Assembly (NCBI RefSeq): GCF_019856455.1
Contig: NZ_CP082205.1
Location: forward strand, 124,001 to 188,000
Source: Streptococcus suis
GTDB lineage: Bacteria; Bacillota; Bacilli; Lactobacillales; Streptococcaceae
DNA length: 64,000 bases
Direction: 5' to 3'
Positions 26,711-34,651 of the stretch are shown piece by piece. Made by a program: the position numbers and the translations under genes. The notes below the pieces were generated by a model, which saw only the letters and a program-made list of their open reading frames with translations, was not told where the DNA came from and searched no databases. How positions within the stretch are numbered: the first letter of the stretch is position 1; every line of letters begins with the position of its first letter.

Positions 26711-28003
26711 ATGCTAACACGTTATTCCCGCCCGGAGATGGCGGCTATTTGGAGTGAAGAGAACAAGTACAAGGCTTGGTTGGAGGTGGAAATCCTCGCT
26801 GATGAGGCTTGGGCTGAGTTGGGTGAGATTCCCAAGGAAGATGTGGCCTTGATTCGTAAGAAGGCGACTTTTGACATCGACCGCATTTTAGAGATTGAAG
26901 AGGAAACCCGTCACGATGTGGTGGCTTTCACGCGTGCGGTTTCGGAAAGTCTTGGTGAGGAACGCAAGTGGGTCCACTACGGTTTGACTTCGACCGACGT
27001 GGTGGATACGGCTTACGGCTACCTCTACAAGCAGGCCAACGACATTATCCGTCGTGACCTTGAAAACTTTACCAATATCATCGCCGACAAGGCACGTGAG
27101 CACAAGTACACCATCATGATGGGCCGGACCCACGGAGTCCATGCGGAGCCAACGACCTTCGGTCTGAAACTGGCGACTTGGTATAGCGAAATGAAACGCA
27201 ATATGGAGCGTTTTGATGTGGCAGCTAAGGGCGTTGAGGCTGGTAAAATTTCAGGTGCGGTTGGTAACTTTGCCAACATCCCTCCATTTGTGGAAGAGTA
27301 TGTTTGTGGCAAATTGGGCATTCGTCCGCAGGAAATTTCGACTCAGGTCCTTCCTCGTGACCTCCACGCAGAATATTTCTCAGCCCTAGCCTTGATTGCA
27401 ACGTCTATCGAGCGTATGGCGACAGAAATCCGTGGGCTACAAAAATCTGAACAACGTGAAGTCGAAGAGTATTTCGCCAAAGGCCAAAAGGGCAGCTCTG
27501 CTATGCCTCATAAACGCAACCCTATCGGATCTGAAAATATGACCGGTCTGGCTCGTGTGGTGCGTGGTCACTTGGTGACGGCTTTTGAGAATGTGGCTCT
27601 CTGGCACGAACGTGATATTTCCCACTCGTCAGCGGAGCGGATTATCACGCCGGATACGACCATTCTCATCAACTATATGCTCAATCGTTTTGGCAATATC
27701 GTCAAGAACTTGACGGTCTTCCCTGAAAATATGAAACGCAATATGGAGTCAACTTTTGGCTTGATTTACAGTCAGCGTGTCATGCTTAGTTTGATTGAAA
27801 AAGGTATGACCCGTGAGGAAGCCTATGACTTGGTGCAACCAAAAACCGCACAGTCATGGGATAATCAAGTGGACTTCAAGCCTCTTCTTGAAGCAGATGA
27901 GCGTGTGACAGCCAAACTCAGCCAGGAAGAAATCGATGAGCTCTTCAACCCAGACTACTATGCTAAGCGGGTGGATGACATCTTTGAACGACTTGGATTA
28001 TAA
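26711..28003 (+). CDS. purB: Adenylosuccinate lyase
   Basis: 430 residues from ATG 26711, which follows AAAGGGAG; the frame opens 18 bp earlier. The fumarase/aspartase signature [11 protein letters not shown] is present, with [11 protein letters not shown] and [15 protein letters not shown] carrying active-site residues. It removes fumarate from SAICAR and adenylosuccinate. Last gene of the purine operon, followed by a terminator. Confidence 0.97.
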   Translation: MLTRYSRPEMAAIWSEENKYKAWLEVEILADEAWAELGEIPKEDVALIRKKATFDIDRILEIEEETRHDVVAFTRAVSESLGEERKWVHYGLTSTDVVDTAYGYLYKQANDIIRRDLENFTNIIADKAREHKYTIMMGRTHGVHAEPTTFGLKLATWYSEMKRNMERFDVAAKGVEAGKISGAVGNFANIPPFVEEYVCGKLGIRPQEISTQVLPRDLHAEYFSALALIATSIERMATEIRGLQKSEQREVEEYFAKGQKGSSAMPHKRNPIGSENMTGLARVVRGHLVTAFENVALWHERDISHSSAERIITPDTTILINYMLNRFGNIVKNLTVFPENMKRNMESTFGLIYSQRVMLSLIEKGMTREEAYDLVQPKTAQSWDNQVDFKPLLEADERVTAKLSQEEIDELFNPDYYAKRVDDIFERLGL

Positions 28004-28009
28004 AAAATT

Positions 28010-28041
28010 AAAATTCTTTGGATTTTCCAGAGAATTTTTTT
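28010..28041 (+). terminator. Terminator of the pur operon
   Basis: AAAATTCTTTGGA / TCCAGAGAATTTT hairpin with a T-run. The same sequence is repeated after the MFS gene at 31975-32005. Confidence 0.85.
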
Positions 28042-28048
28042 GTTTACT

Positions 28049-28056
28049 TGCGAATA
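28049..28056 (+). promoter_or_regulatory. ComX box 1 (TGCGAATA)
   Basis: TTGCGAATAAATAGGT around this box is identical to the box at 38823, beyond the 8-bp core. The streptococcal ComX (SigX) box consensus is TNCGAATA. It lies just after the pur terminator and points toward the peptide cluster. Confidence 0.6.
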
Positions 28057-28103
28057 AATAGGTGAAGGGGAAGCCAGCTCACAACTTATTCAAAAAAAGT
28101 ATC

Positions 28104-28201
28104 GTCATTTAGTTTTTCTTTTATTACTTCGTTAACTCGCCTTGCCTAACTCTAGTTATGCCTGCGGCTCATTGCCTAGTACTAAAAGTAAACTAAAAGA
28201 C
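28104..28201 (+). repeat. Miniature repeat, short form
   Basis: 98 bp with GTCATTTAGTTT and AAACTAAAAGAC ends. Both ends match the 211-bp element at 6577-6787, and the middle is different, with TAACT/AGTTA as its only clear hairpin. It separates ComX box 1 from boxes 2 and 3 and here carries no IS. Its right flank is TATA. Confidence 0.7.
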
Positions 28202-28234
28202 TATAAAAAATTTTTTCAAAAAAAGAAAACGATT

Positions 28235-28242
28235 TGCGAATA
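28235..28242 (+). promoter_or_regulatory. ComX box 2 (TGCGAATA)
   Basis: TTTGCGAATAAGTAAGTG, followed by a GGGGAA/TTCCCC palindrome. The downstream layout resembles that after box 1, suggesting a duplicated promoter segment split by the repeat at 28104. Confidence 0.6.
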
Positions 28243-28312
28243 AGTAAGTGAGAGGGGAAATTCCCCTCAAGGAGATACACACTTGAAAAAATAAATCATT
28301 TTCCAAATGATT

Positions 28313-28320
28313 TACGAATA
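28313..28320 (+). promoter_or_regulatory. ComX box 3 (TACGAATA) of the peptide genes
   Basis: The canonical core TACGAATA, 33 bp before the first peptide ATG. It lies at the foot of an AAATCATTT/AAATGATTT hairpin (28292-28314). I take this as the main competence promoter of the cluster. Confidence 0.7.
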
Positions 28321-28353
28321 AACAAGTGTAGGAAAAATGAAAGGAGAATGAAT

Positions 28354-28443
28354 ATGACACAATTTATGAATGAAACAAATCGAAAGTTTGAAGTAAGCCA
28401 ACCAGAATTCATCACCGTTACATGGAAATGTACCATGAAATAA
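28354..28443 (+). CDS. Candidate lanthipeptide precursor 1
   Basis: 29 residues, ATG 28354 after AAAGGAG. It starts MTQFMNETNRKFEVSQ and ends PEFITVTWKCTMK. The first 20 residues are nearly identical to the second copy. The C-terminal part has two Thr, one Cys and a final Thr, which could be dehydrated and cyclised by the LanKC encoded downstream. No double-glycine motif is present, so another protease would remove any leader. It is too short for usual gene finders. Precursor role is inferred from position, duplication and the adjacent synthetase. Confidence 0.7.
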   Translation: MTQFMNETNRKFEVSQPEFITVTWKCTMK

Positions 28444-28465
28444 TTAATAAAGTAAGGAGAAAACT

Positions 28466-28555
28466 ATGACCCAATTTATGAATGACACAAGTCGTAAGTT
28501 TGAAGTAAGCCAACCAGAGTTCATCACCGTTACATGGAAATGTACAGTTGGATAA
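28466..28555 (+). CDS. Candidate lanthipeptide precursor 2
   Basis: 29 residues, ATG 28466 after AAGGAG. It starts MTQFMNDTSRKFEVSQ and ends PEFITVTWKCTVG. It differs from precursor 1 at NE/ND, TN/TS and the last two residues only; the TVTWKCT segment is unchanged. Tandem, nearly identical small peptides are common for precursors of ribosomal natural products. It lies 22 bp after the first. Confidence 0.7.
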   Translation: MTQFMNDTSRKFEVSQPEFITVTWKCTVG

Positions 28556-28614
28556 AATGATACATAGGTACGTTGATTCATTTTGTAGGTATAAAGTCTA
28601 GTGGAGAAAAGTAA

Positions 28615-28788
28615 ATGAAAGAAGCAACTTATACATTATCTTGTGGTAAAGCTGATATAGGGAATAAAAATACTTCAAAGATTGAAGAAAAATTTGAAAG
28701 ATATATGGAGGGAGTAGCTGAAAAATTAATCAAATCAGATAAAAAACGTATTGATAAATGGTTTTTTCATGTAAGAATTGAGGAATAA
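28615..28788 (+). CDS. 57-residue protein of the lanthipeptide cluster
   Basis: From ATG 28615 (GTGGAGAAAAGTAAATG) to 28788, two bases before the synthetase start. It begins MKEATYTLSCGKADIGNK and continues as a charged amphipathic helix (KIEEKFERYMEGVAEKL, KSDKKRIDKWFFHV). The N-terminal third has Thr, Ser and one Cys, so it could be a third substrate; the charged tail fits an accessory or immunity protein better. Family not recognised. Confidence 0.6.
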   Translation: MKEATYTLSCGKADIGNKNTSKIEEKFERYMEGVAEKLIKSDKKRIDKWFFHVRIEE

Positions 28789-28790
28789 GT

Positions 28791-30737
28791 ATGTTTAAGA
28801 TGGTAGATGCCCAACAAGTAAATAACCAAATTTATGGATTTAAGATTCATATCTCAGCAACTGCTGAAAACTATAAGCAAGTTTTTCAAGTAGTCTATCC
28901 TTTACTAGTAGAAAGTAAGGTTTGTTTTAAATATATTGAAGAAGATGTAGATGTATTGCGAAACTTTTCAGAACTTGAAAGTCGAGCAGAGTCTGGGAAG
29001 TATTTTACAATTTATCCTAACTCCCATATTCATTTTTTGGAGTTACTAGAGCAGCTCTACCTGAATATACCTAAGGATTTACAAGGAATCTATATTTTGA
29101 GCGACCGTCCCTACAAGGATTCAAATATTATTTTTTATCGATATGGATTTTTTGAAGATCATTCTCAATACAATGTTAATGGAATTCCCACTTTAGAGGG
29201 ACCAAATGGAGAGGTTTGGCAAGATTATCAGAAAGCTTATTTTGACTTGCCACCTTGGATTGACGATATTCAAGAGCCTCAAGTATTTCAGAAAAGTTAT
29301 CTTGCAGAAAAATATCAAGTTACGGATTGCCTGCGTATGAGTAATGGTGGAAATGCTTACCGAGGTTTTGATAAGGAAACCAATCAAGAAGTTATCATTA
29401 AGGAAGCACGAGCGGAAGTCGTTTCATATGAAAAGATTACAAAAAAGATGCTGCGAGAAAATGAATACAAATATGCTAAGCACCTGCAAGCTTCTAATCG
29501 AACTCCTAAGATACTGGAAAGAGTAAAAGAGTGGATAAATGACTACTATATCTATGAAAGCATCAGAGGCCAGAATTTGCTAGACTATGCTAGTCCAATG
29601 TCACTCTTTACGTACAGTAGCGACACTCCTGGTGAAAATATTGATAAATTTCAACATTTTCTTTCTCTAACAAAACAACTGATACATTTTATTGACTACT
29701 TCCATAAACGCAATATTGTTTTAAATGATATTCATGCTAATAATTTTATTGTGTCAGAAGATAATAAACTGTATTTTATTGATTTAGAAAATTCTTATGA
29801 AAACGAAAATGATAATTTAATTGGAATATATAATGAAATTAGTTTGAAAGAATGGAATAGACTAGATGGAAAACTTGGGGATTGTCATAAACTGGCGAAT
29901 TTAATCTTATTTTTACTAGGTCGTTTGCAAATAAGAAGTGGAGAGAAATATGAAGCTTGTTTAACAGATGATTTGCTAAGTAGATATGGTATAAAAACTA
30001 ATCTATCCCAACTGATTTCCTATCTACTTTCTGACGAAGCAAGTATATCTGTTGCAAAAGAAAAGGTTGAAAATGTAAGAGCAGAGCTAGGAAAAGTCTG
30101 TTGTGAGTTAATACCTTATGAAGATTCAATGCCTGAAGTTTCCATTCCCATTAGTCAATTATTGGATTTAGATGGCTTATCCAGATATTTGCATTGTAAG
30201 GAAGATGAAGCTCGCTTGAAAATTCTTATTGATAGAGAAACCAATATGGGATTAGATGGCTTGGCTGGAGTTATCGTCTTAATGGAGGACGGGGATCTAC
30301 CAGCTACCCATCAGCAATATGTTGTAACAAAGATTTTGGACAAAATTGTAGAAACAGAGTATGGACCATCAATTGCATATGGACTGGGGTATGCTTCGCC
30401 TTATCTAACTACAGGTGTTGCGGGGGTGCTTAAAGCCTTGCAGTATATTGGTTATCCGAAGTTCCTCGACCTATCGCAAGAATTAGTGAAGAGTTTGTTA
30501 GTTGAGTATGGTCAATATCCAGATTTTAGGCAAGGGATGTTGGGAGTTGCAGATACCTTGCTAGATATATTTAGTGCTACAACGGATCAGAAACTACTGG
30601 CAACCGTAGAGAAACAGTTAGTGATGGTTGCAATTAAGGCAAAGTATGATAAGAAATTACAAAAAGAATTATTTTATGTATTTTCACGTTACGGGAGAAT
30701 AAAAAATGAATTTATTATTAAGGAACAAACTGTATAA
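28791..30737 (+). CDS. Class III lanthionine synthetase (LanKC type)
   Basis: 648 residues, against roughly 850 in typical members. Order: N-terminal lyase-like domain (about 1-165) with YFTIYP, YILSDRPYKDS and IIFYRYGFF, then PPWI. A Ser/Thr-kinase-like domain (about 175-400) follows, with a glycine loop GGNAYRG, NDIHANNF as catalytic loop and FIDLE in place of DFG. A shortened LanC-like cyclase (about 450-640) has GLDGLAGV, YLTTGVAGV and QGMLGVAD helices but no visible zinc ligands, as in class III. It would phosphorylate and dehydrate Ser/Thr of the precursors and add Cys. The start follows GAGGAATAAGT. Next gene overlaps by 32 bp. Confidence 0.85.
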   Translation: MFKMVDAQQVNNQIYGFKIHISATAENYKQVFQVVYPLLVESKVCFKYIEEDVDVLRNFSELESRAESGKYFTIYPNSHIHFLELLEQLYLNIPKDLQGIYILSDRPYKDSNIIFYRYGFFEDHSQYNVNGIPTLEGPNGEVWQDYQKAYFDLPPWIDDIQEPQVFQKSYLAEKYQVTDCLRMSNGGNAYRGFDKETNQEVIIKEARAEVVSYEKITKKMLRENEYKYAKHLQASNRTPKILERVKEWINDYYIYESIRGQNLLDYASPMSLFTYSSDTPGENIDKFQHFLSLTKQLIHFIDYFHKRNIVLNDIHANNFIVSEDNKLYFIDLENSYENENDNLIGIYNEISLKEWNRLDGKLGDCHKLANLILFLLGRLQIRSGEKYEACLTDDLLSRYGIKTNLSQLISYLLSDEASISVAKEKVENVRAELGKVCCELIPYEDSMPEVSIPISQLLDLDGLSRYLHCKEDEARLKILIDRETNMGLDGLAGVIVLMEDGDLPATHQQYVVTKILDKIVETEYGPSIAYGLGYASPYLTTGVAGVLKALQYIGYPKFLDLSQELVKSLLVEYGQYPDFRQGMLGVADTLLDIFSATTDQKLLATVEKQLVMVAIKAKYDKKLQKELFYVFSRYGRIKNEFIIKEQTV

Positions 30738-31959
30738 TGTATTAGCTGTTTCACGTTTACTCAATTCATTGGGTGCACACATTTATAACCTTGTTTTCGT
30801 GATCTATGCAGCTACTCAATTTCGCTCAACATGGGCGATATCTGTCGCTAATATAATTATGGTTCTCCCTACAATTTTTTCATTTTATATGGGGATTCAA
30901 GCAGATAAGACTAAGAAAAAGGCAAACGCATTGTTTTCAGCAGCCCTTGTTCAGACTGTGTTATTCTTTGTTATGTCATTCTTACTTCAAAGTACAACGA
31001 TTGGAGTATTTGCTCTTGTTTGTGTGATGAATGTAATAACTGATTTACTGTCTGATTATTCTTCAGGTTTGAGGTTACCGATTATGCAGAAGAACTTGAA
31101 AGAGGACGAACTTATGGAGGCTTATTCCTTCTTTCAGTTCATTTCTTGTGTGAGTGGTATTGGTGGGCAGGCTTTAGGGTTATGGCTTCTATCATTGTCA
31201 GGTAATAATTTTAGTATTGTTGCGATGTTGAACGCTTGTTTCTTCTTTATTTCTGGAATTTTACTCTATACACATAAAAAACATTTGACGCATGATGAGA
31301 TTGAAATAGCATCGTCACAATCCATCAAACAACAGCTAAGTGATGTGATTGATGGTATTAAGGTTGTTTTTGAAACCAATGCCTCTGGTAATCTTTTGAC
31401 AACTTTAAGTTGTATTTTACTTATGAATGCCCTAGGTGGTGCACTTGGTTCTATCTATACTATCTATTTTCTAGATAAGAGCTTGTTTGGGATGACTTAT
31501 GGTCAGAGTCTTTTGACTATCAATGCTATCTTGGTTGTGAGCATGATTGTTGGGAGCTTAACACCAAATGATTACTTTGCAAAGTTATCTCTTACAAAAA
31601 TGATGATTTGTAATGCGATAGCATTGATCGGAATTGGTTTGAGCCATTTATTGGGGTTAAGTGAGTTTATTGGAGTAGTTTTTCTAGCATTTTCAGCCTA
31701 TATCGGTGGAAAGGTCAATCCTAAAATTGATTCTCTATTACTAGCGAATACTTCGCCGGAACTACTAGCTCGAACAGATACTTTATTGACCATGTTATTT
31801 ACACTTTCTCTTCCTGTGGGAACCATTCTCTTTTCTACATTAGCTACTATACATATTCATTTGACTTGGGGGATGTTTGCTTTTATTGGATTGCTTGCAA
31901 CTATCTTGGCAGTCCAATCTCAGCTAGCAACTGAAAAATCTAAACTTGTATCTGTATAG
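30706..31959 (+). CDS. MFS transporter of the lanthipeptide cluster
   Basis: 417 residues with about 12 hydrophobic segments in two halves and a charged central loop (about 190-215), as in major-facilitator drug-efflux proteins. After segment 2 comes GIQADKTKKK, the motif A-like loop. The start ATG 30706 follows GGGAG inside the end of the LanKC gene, so the two are translationally coupled. It most likely exports the modified peptide or gives self-protection, replacing the ABC exporter usual for such clusters. Confidence 0.85.
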   Translation: MNLLLRNKLYNVLAVSRLLNSLGAHIYNLVFVIYAATQFRSTWAISVANIIMVLPTIFSFYMGIQADKTKKKANALFSAALVQTVLFFVMSFLLQSTTIGVFALVCVMNVITDLLSDYSSGLRLPIMQKNLKEDELMEAYSFFQFISCVSGIGGQALGLWLLSLSGNNFSIVAMLNACFFFISGILLYTHKKHLTHDEIEIASSQSIKQQLSDVIDGIKVVFETNASGNLLTTLSCILLMNALGGALGSIYTIYFLDKSLFGMTYGQSLLTINAILVVSMIVGSLTPNDYFAKLSLTKMMICNAIALIGIGLSHLLGLSEFIGVVFLAFSAYIGGKVNPKIDSLLLANTSPELLARTDTLLTMLFTLSLPVGTILFSTLATIHIHLTWGMFAFIGLLATILAVQSQLATEKSKLVSV

Positions 31960-31974
31960 AATGGTTTGTTACTC

Positions 31975-32005
31975 AAAATTCTTTGGATTTTCCAGAGAAT
32001 TTTTT
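31975..32005 (+). terminator. Terminator of the lanthipeptide cluster
   Basis: The same AAAATTCTTTGGA / TCCAGAGAATTTT hairpin that ends the pur operon, with a T-run. The identity of the two terminators suggests the cluster was inserted or duplicated together with this sequence. Confidence 0.85.
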
Positions 32006-32079
32006 AGTTTTCCTTAAGTTTGACGAGTTATACTCTATTCAAGCTAGAAATAGCGAAATTTCTTTTTCATATAATTTCC
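32004..32079 (+). repeat. Intergenic direct repeat, copy A
   Basis: About 76 bp containing CCTTAAG, CGAGTTATACT, CAAGCTAGAAATAGC and CATATAAT. It recurs at 33468-33594 in the same orientation with roughly 50 extra bases. Confidence 0.6.
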
Positions 32080-32081
32080 AG

Positions 32082-32116
32082 AAAACAGTCGGCAAGAATT
32101 AGCTGACTGTTTTTTT
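32082..32116 (+). terminator. Terminator-like hairpin
   Basis: AAAACAGTC / GACTGTTTT with T7, between the repeat and the MerR promoter. Confidence 0.75.
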
Positions 32117-32137
32117 GTATAAAAAATCAAAAAATCC

Positions 32138-32168
32138 TTGACTCACCCCTAGGGGAATAGTGTATGCT
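32138..32168 (+). promoter_or_regulatory. MerR-type promoter with 19-bp spacer
   Basis: TTGACT (32138-32143), 19-bp spacer and TATGCT (32163-32168). The spacer carries the dyad CACCCCTAGGGGAATAGTG. An overlong spacer with a centred dyad is the hallmark of MerR-activated promoters. Confidence 0.8.
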
Positions 32169-32197
32169 AGGACTATCAAAACAGATGGAGGTTGCTT

Positions 32198-33456
32198 ATG
32201 CAAGTCAAAGATGTGGAGAAGTTGACAGGCTTGTCAACTAAGGCGATACGACTGTATGAAGAAAAGGGCCTGATTGAAGTGGCGAGAAATCCGGTCAATG
32301 ACTACCGAGATTACTCAGAGGAAAATGTGCGTCAGCTTCGCTTAATCAAGTTGCTCCGCTATTTTGAATGTTCTCTAGTAGAGATTAAGGAGCTACTGTC
32401 TTTTTCAGAGGAGGATTTGCGGTCAGCCTTGCATGAGAAAAAGCAGGGAATCAACCAGCAAGCAGAAGAATTGGCAGACAAGGTTGATTTACTGACTCAG
32501 GTAATCCAGGACTTGGGCAAGAAAGAGGATTGGTTGGAAGAAGCACAGGACTCCATTGCCTTTGTGGAAAGCGGTGAATTTCAAGACTTCAAACAAGATT
32601 TAGAAGATGCCTTGTTGCCAAGTATTTGGATGACTCTCTTGCAGACCTTGTCGCTATCAGGTCCAATCCTCTGGCTGTTTATTCGAATCCAAGAGGGTCG
32701 TCAGGAAAATCTTTTCCTACTAGCAGTGGTTTCCTTGCTAGCAACCGCTTGGATAACGCTTCTCTGGCGAGACTACCTCGTAACCTGGTGGAAACATCGG
32801 GACAAGGTTCGTCAGAAGAATCGTAGTCAGGTCTGGTGGACCCCGATTGGTCTTATCTCCCTCGTAGGTGGAATTGCCTACTTTGTCCTTGTCGGCTGGT
32901 TGACCGAAAGATTTTTCCTACCAAGCGATTGGCTCTTCTATGAGTATTCGACTGGTCTGGGCAAGGTTGCTATATTTTTTATCATGACTTTTCTCGTTTT
33001 TCTTTTGGGAAAACTGGCGAAGCTGGTGAAGTTATCTTGGAAATACGGCTTAGGTATGGCAGGCGGTTGTATCCTATTGACCGCTCTGCTGATTTCTACC
33101 ACAACAGCAGTGACCAAAGACCAGATTATCGACATCAATTTGCTGGCTCCGTCCAAGGAATATCTTTACAGCGATGTCAAGTCTGTCTGGACAGGCTTTG
33201 GGACCAAGCTAGTGACAGTGAACAGCAAGGGGAATTTAGCTATCGAATTCAACTGGATGGGAAAAAGATTGTGTTTATGCAACCAACTGTTAATCAGAAC
33301 TTGATCCCTGACGACACCTATATCGAACTAGAGGAGTTTGATCGGCGACTGATGAATTTGGGCATTCCCAAAGAAAGTTCAACAGAGGGCAGTCAGTACA
33401 ATGAGTTAGATTCGCACTATCTAAAACGATTTTTGCGAATAGTGGAAAATCAATAA
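32198..33456 (+). pseudogene. MerR-family regulator with membrane domain, frameshifted
   Basis: ATG 32198 (GGAGG upstream) opens an N-terminal MerR helix-turn-helix (VKDVEKLTGLSTKAIRLYEEKGLI, quoted from residues 3-26) and dimer coiled coil to about residue 115. About four hydrophobic segments and an outside domain follow. The frame ends at 33304, but the protein continues in another frame (GEFSYRIQLDGKK to VENQ) to 33456. Adding one G to the GGGG at 33229-33232 restores a protein of about 419 residues. The DNA-binding domain is unaffected; only the last 75 residues are altered. Confidence 0.75.
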
Positions 33457-33467
33457 AATGAATTCTG

Positions 33468-33594
33468 TTTTAGTTTCCCTTAAGCTTGGCGAGTTATACT
33501 ATATCCAAGCTAGAAATAGCAGAAATACTTTTCACCTAAAGGTGTCCCTAGCTCTAAGTCGCAAGCGACAAGAGCTAGGTATCATATAATCTCC
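33468..33594 (+). repeat. Intergenic direct repeat, copy B with hairpin insert
   Basis: It repeats copy A (CCTTAAG, CGAGTTATACT, CAAGCTAGAAATAGC, CATATAAT) and carries an added segment with the strong hairpin CCTAGCTCT / AGAGCTAGG (33547-33579) enclosing GTCGC/GCGAC. The two copies flank the MerR gene. Confidence 0.6.
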
Positions 33595-33634
33595 TGAGAA
33601 TACTGGACTCATTGAGTCTGGTATTTTCATTTTG

Positions 33635-33643
33635 TGCTATAAT
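33635..33643 (+). promoter_or_regulatory. Extended -10 box abutting ruvB start
   Basis: TGC-TATAAT ends six bases before the ruvB ATG at 33650 and no ribosome-binding site exists between them, so the mRNA is probably leaderless. Confidence 0.6.
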
Positions 33644-33649
33644 GGTTTC

Positions 33650-34651
33650 ATGACAAATCGAATTTTAGATATGGAACAAATGCAGGACGAGGAGTATGTT
33701 GAGCGTACCCTGCGTCCACAGAAATTAAATGAATACATCGGTCAGGACAAGGTTAAGGACCAGCTGAAAATCTTTATCGAAGCAGCCAAGCTCCGTGATG
33801 AAGCCTTGGATCATACGCTTCTTTTTGGCCCTCCAGGTTTGGGAAAGACCACCATGGCCTTTGTTATTGCCAACGAATTGGGGGTCAACATTAAGCAGAC
33901 CAGTGGTCCTGTTATTGAAAAAGCAGGTGACTTGGTGGCCCTTCTCAACGACTTGGAGCCTGGTGATGTCCTCTTTATCGATGAAATCCACCGTATGCCT
34001 ATGGCGGTCGAGGAAATTCTCTATTCTGCTATGGAAGATTTCTACATCGACATTATGATTGGGGCTGGGGAGGCCAGCCGGTCCGTGCATTTGGAGTTGC
34101 CACCTTTTACCCTGATTGGAGCAACCACTCGTGCGGGTATGCTGTCCAATCCTCTGAGGGCCCGTTTTGGTATTACCGGTCATATGGAGTATTATGAACT
34201 GGCTGATTTGACGGAGATTGTCGAGCGGACTGCGGACATCTTTGATATGGAGATTACCCATGAAGCTGCTATTGAGCTGGCTCGTCGGTCTCGTGGAACT
34301 CCCCGTATCGCCAACCGTCTGCTCAAGCGGGTGCGGGATTTTGCACAGATTATGGGCGACGGTCTGATTGATGACACCATTACGGATAAGGCCTTGACTA
34401 TGCTGGATGTGGACCGCGAGGGGCTGGACTACGTGGACCAGAAGATTCTCCGTACCATGATTGAGATGTACGGAGGCGGTCCCGTCGGCCTCAACACCCT
34501 GTCGGTCAATATCGCCGAGGAGCGTGAAACGGTGGAGGATATGTATGAGCCTTACCTGATTCAGCAGGGCTTCCTCATGCGGACACGGACGGGGCGGGTT
34601 GCGACAGCCAAGGCCTACGAGCACTTGGGTTATCCCTATACGGAAAAATAA
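33650..34651 (+). CDS. ruvB: Holliday junction branch-migration ATPase RuvB
   Basis: 333 residues from ATG 33650 ([10 protein letters not shown]). Walker [10 protein letters not shown], Walker B FIDEIHR, sensor 1 GATTRAG and the arginine finger region SNPLRARFG are present; a C-terminal winged helix ends the protein. It forms hexameric rings that drive RuvA-bound Holliday junctions. ruvA is 8 kb downstream rather than adjacent, as in other streptococci. Its stop overlaps the next start (TAATG). Confidence 0.97.
   Translation: MTNRILDMEQMQDEEYVERTLRPQKLNEYIGQDKVKDQLKIFIEAAKLRDEALDHTLLFGPPGLGKTTMAFVIANELGVNIKQTSGPVIEKAGDLVALLNDLEPGDVLFIDEIHRMPMAVEEILYSAMEDFYIDIMIGAGEASRSVHLELPPFTLIGATTRAGMLSNPLRARFGITGHMEYYELADLTEIVERTADIFDMEITHEAAIELARRSRGTPRIANRLLKRVRDFAQIMGDGLIDDTITDKALTMLDVDREGLDYVDQKILRTMIEMYGGGPVGLNTLSVNIAEERETVEDMYEPYLIQQGFLMRTRTGRVATAKAYEHLGYPYTEK

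Noticed and set aside
32044..32055. GCTAGAAATAGC resembling a Cas9 guide-RNA scaffold loop
   Set aside because: The remaining scaffold sequence is absent, it belongs to an intergenic repeat found twice, and there is no Cas9 or CRISPR here.
33434..33441. TGCGAATA ComX-like box upstream of ruvB
   Set aside because: It lies in coding-like sequence at the end of the MerR gene, about 200 bp from ruvB, and lacks the AATAGG extension seen in the better boxes. Several such octamers are expected by chance in 64 kb.
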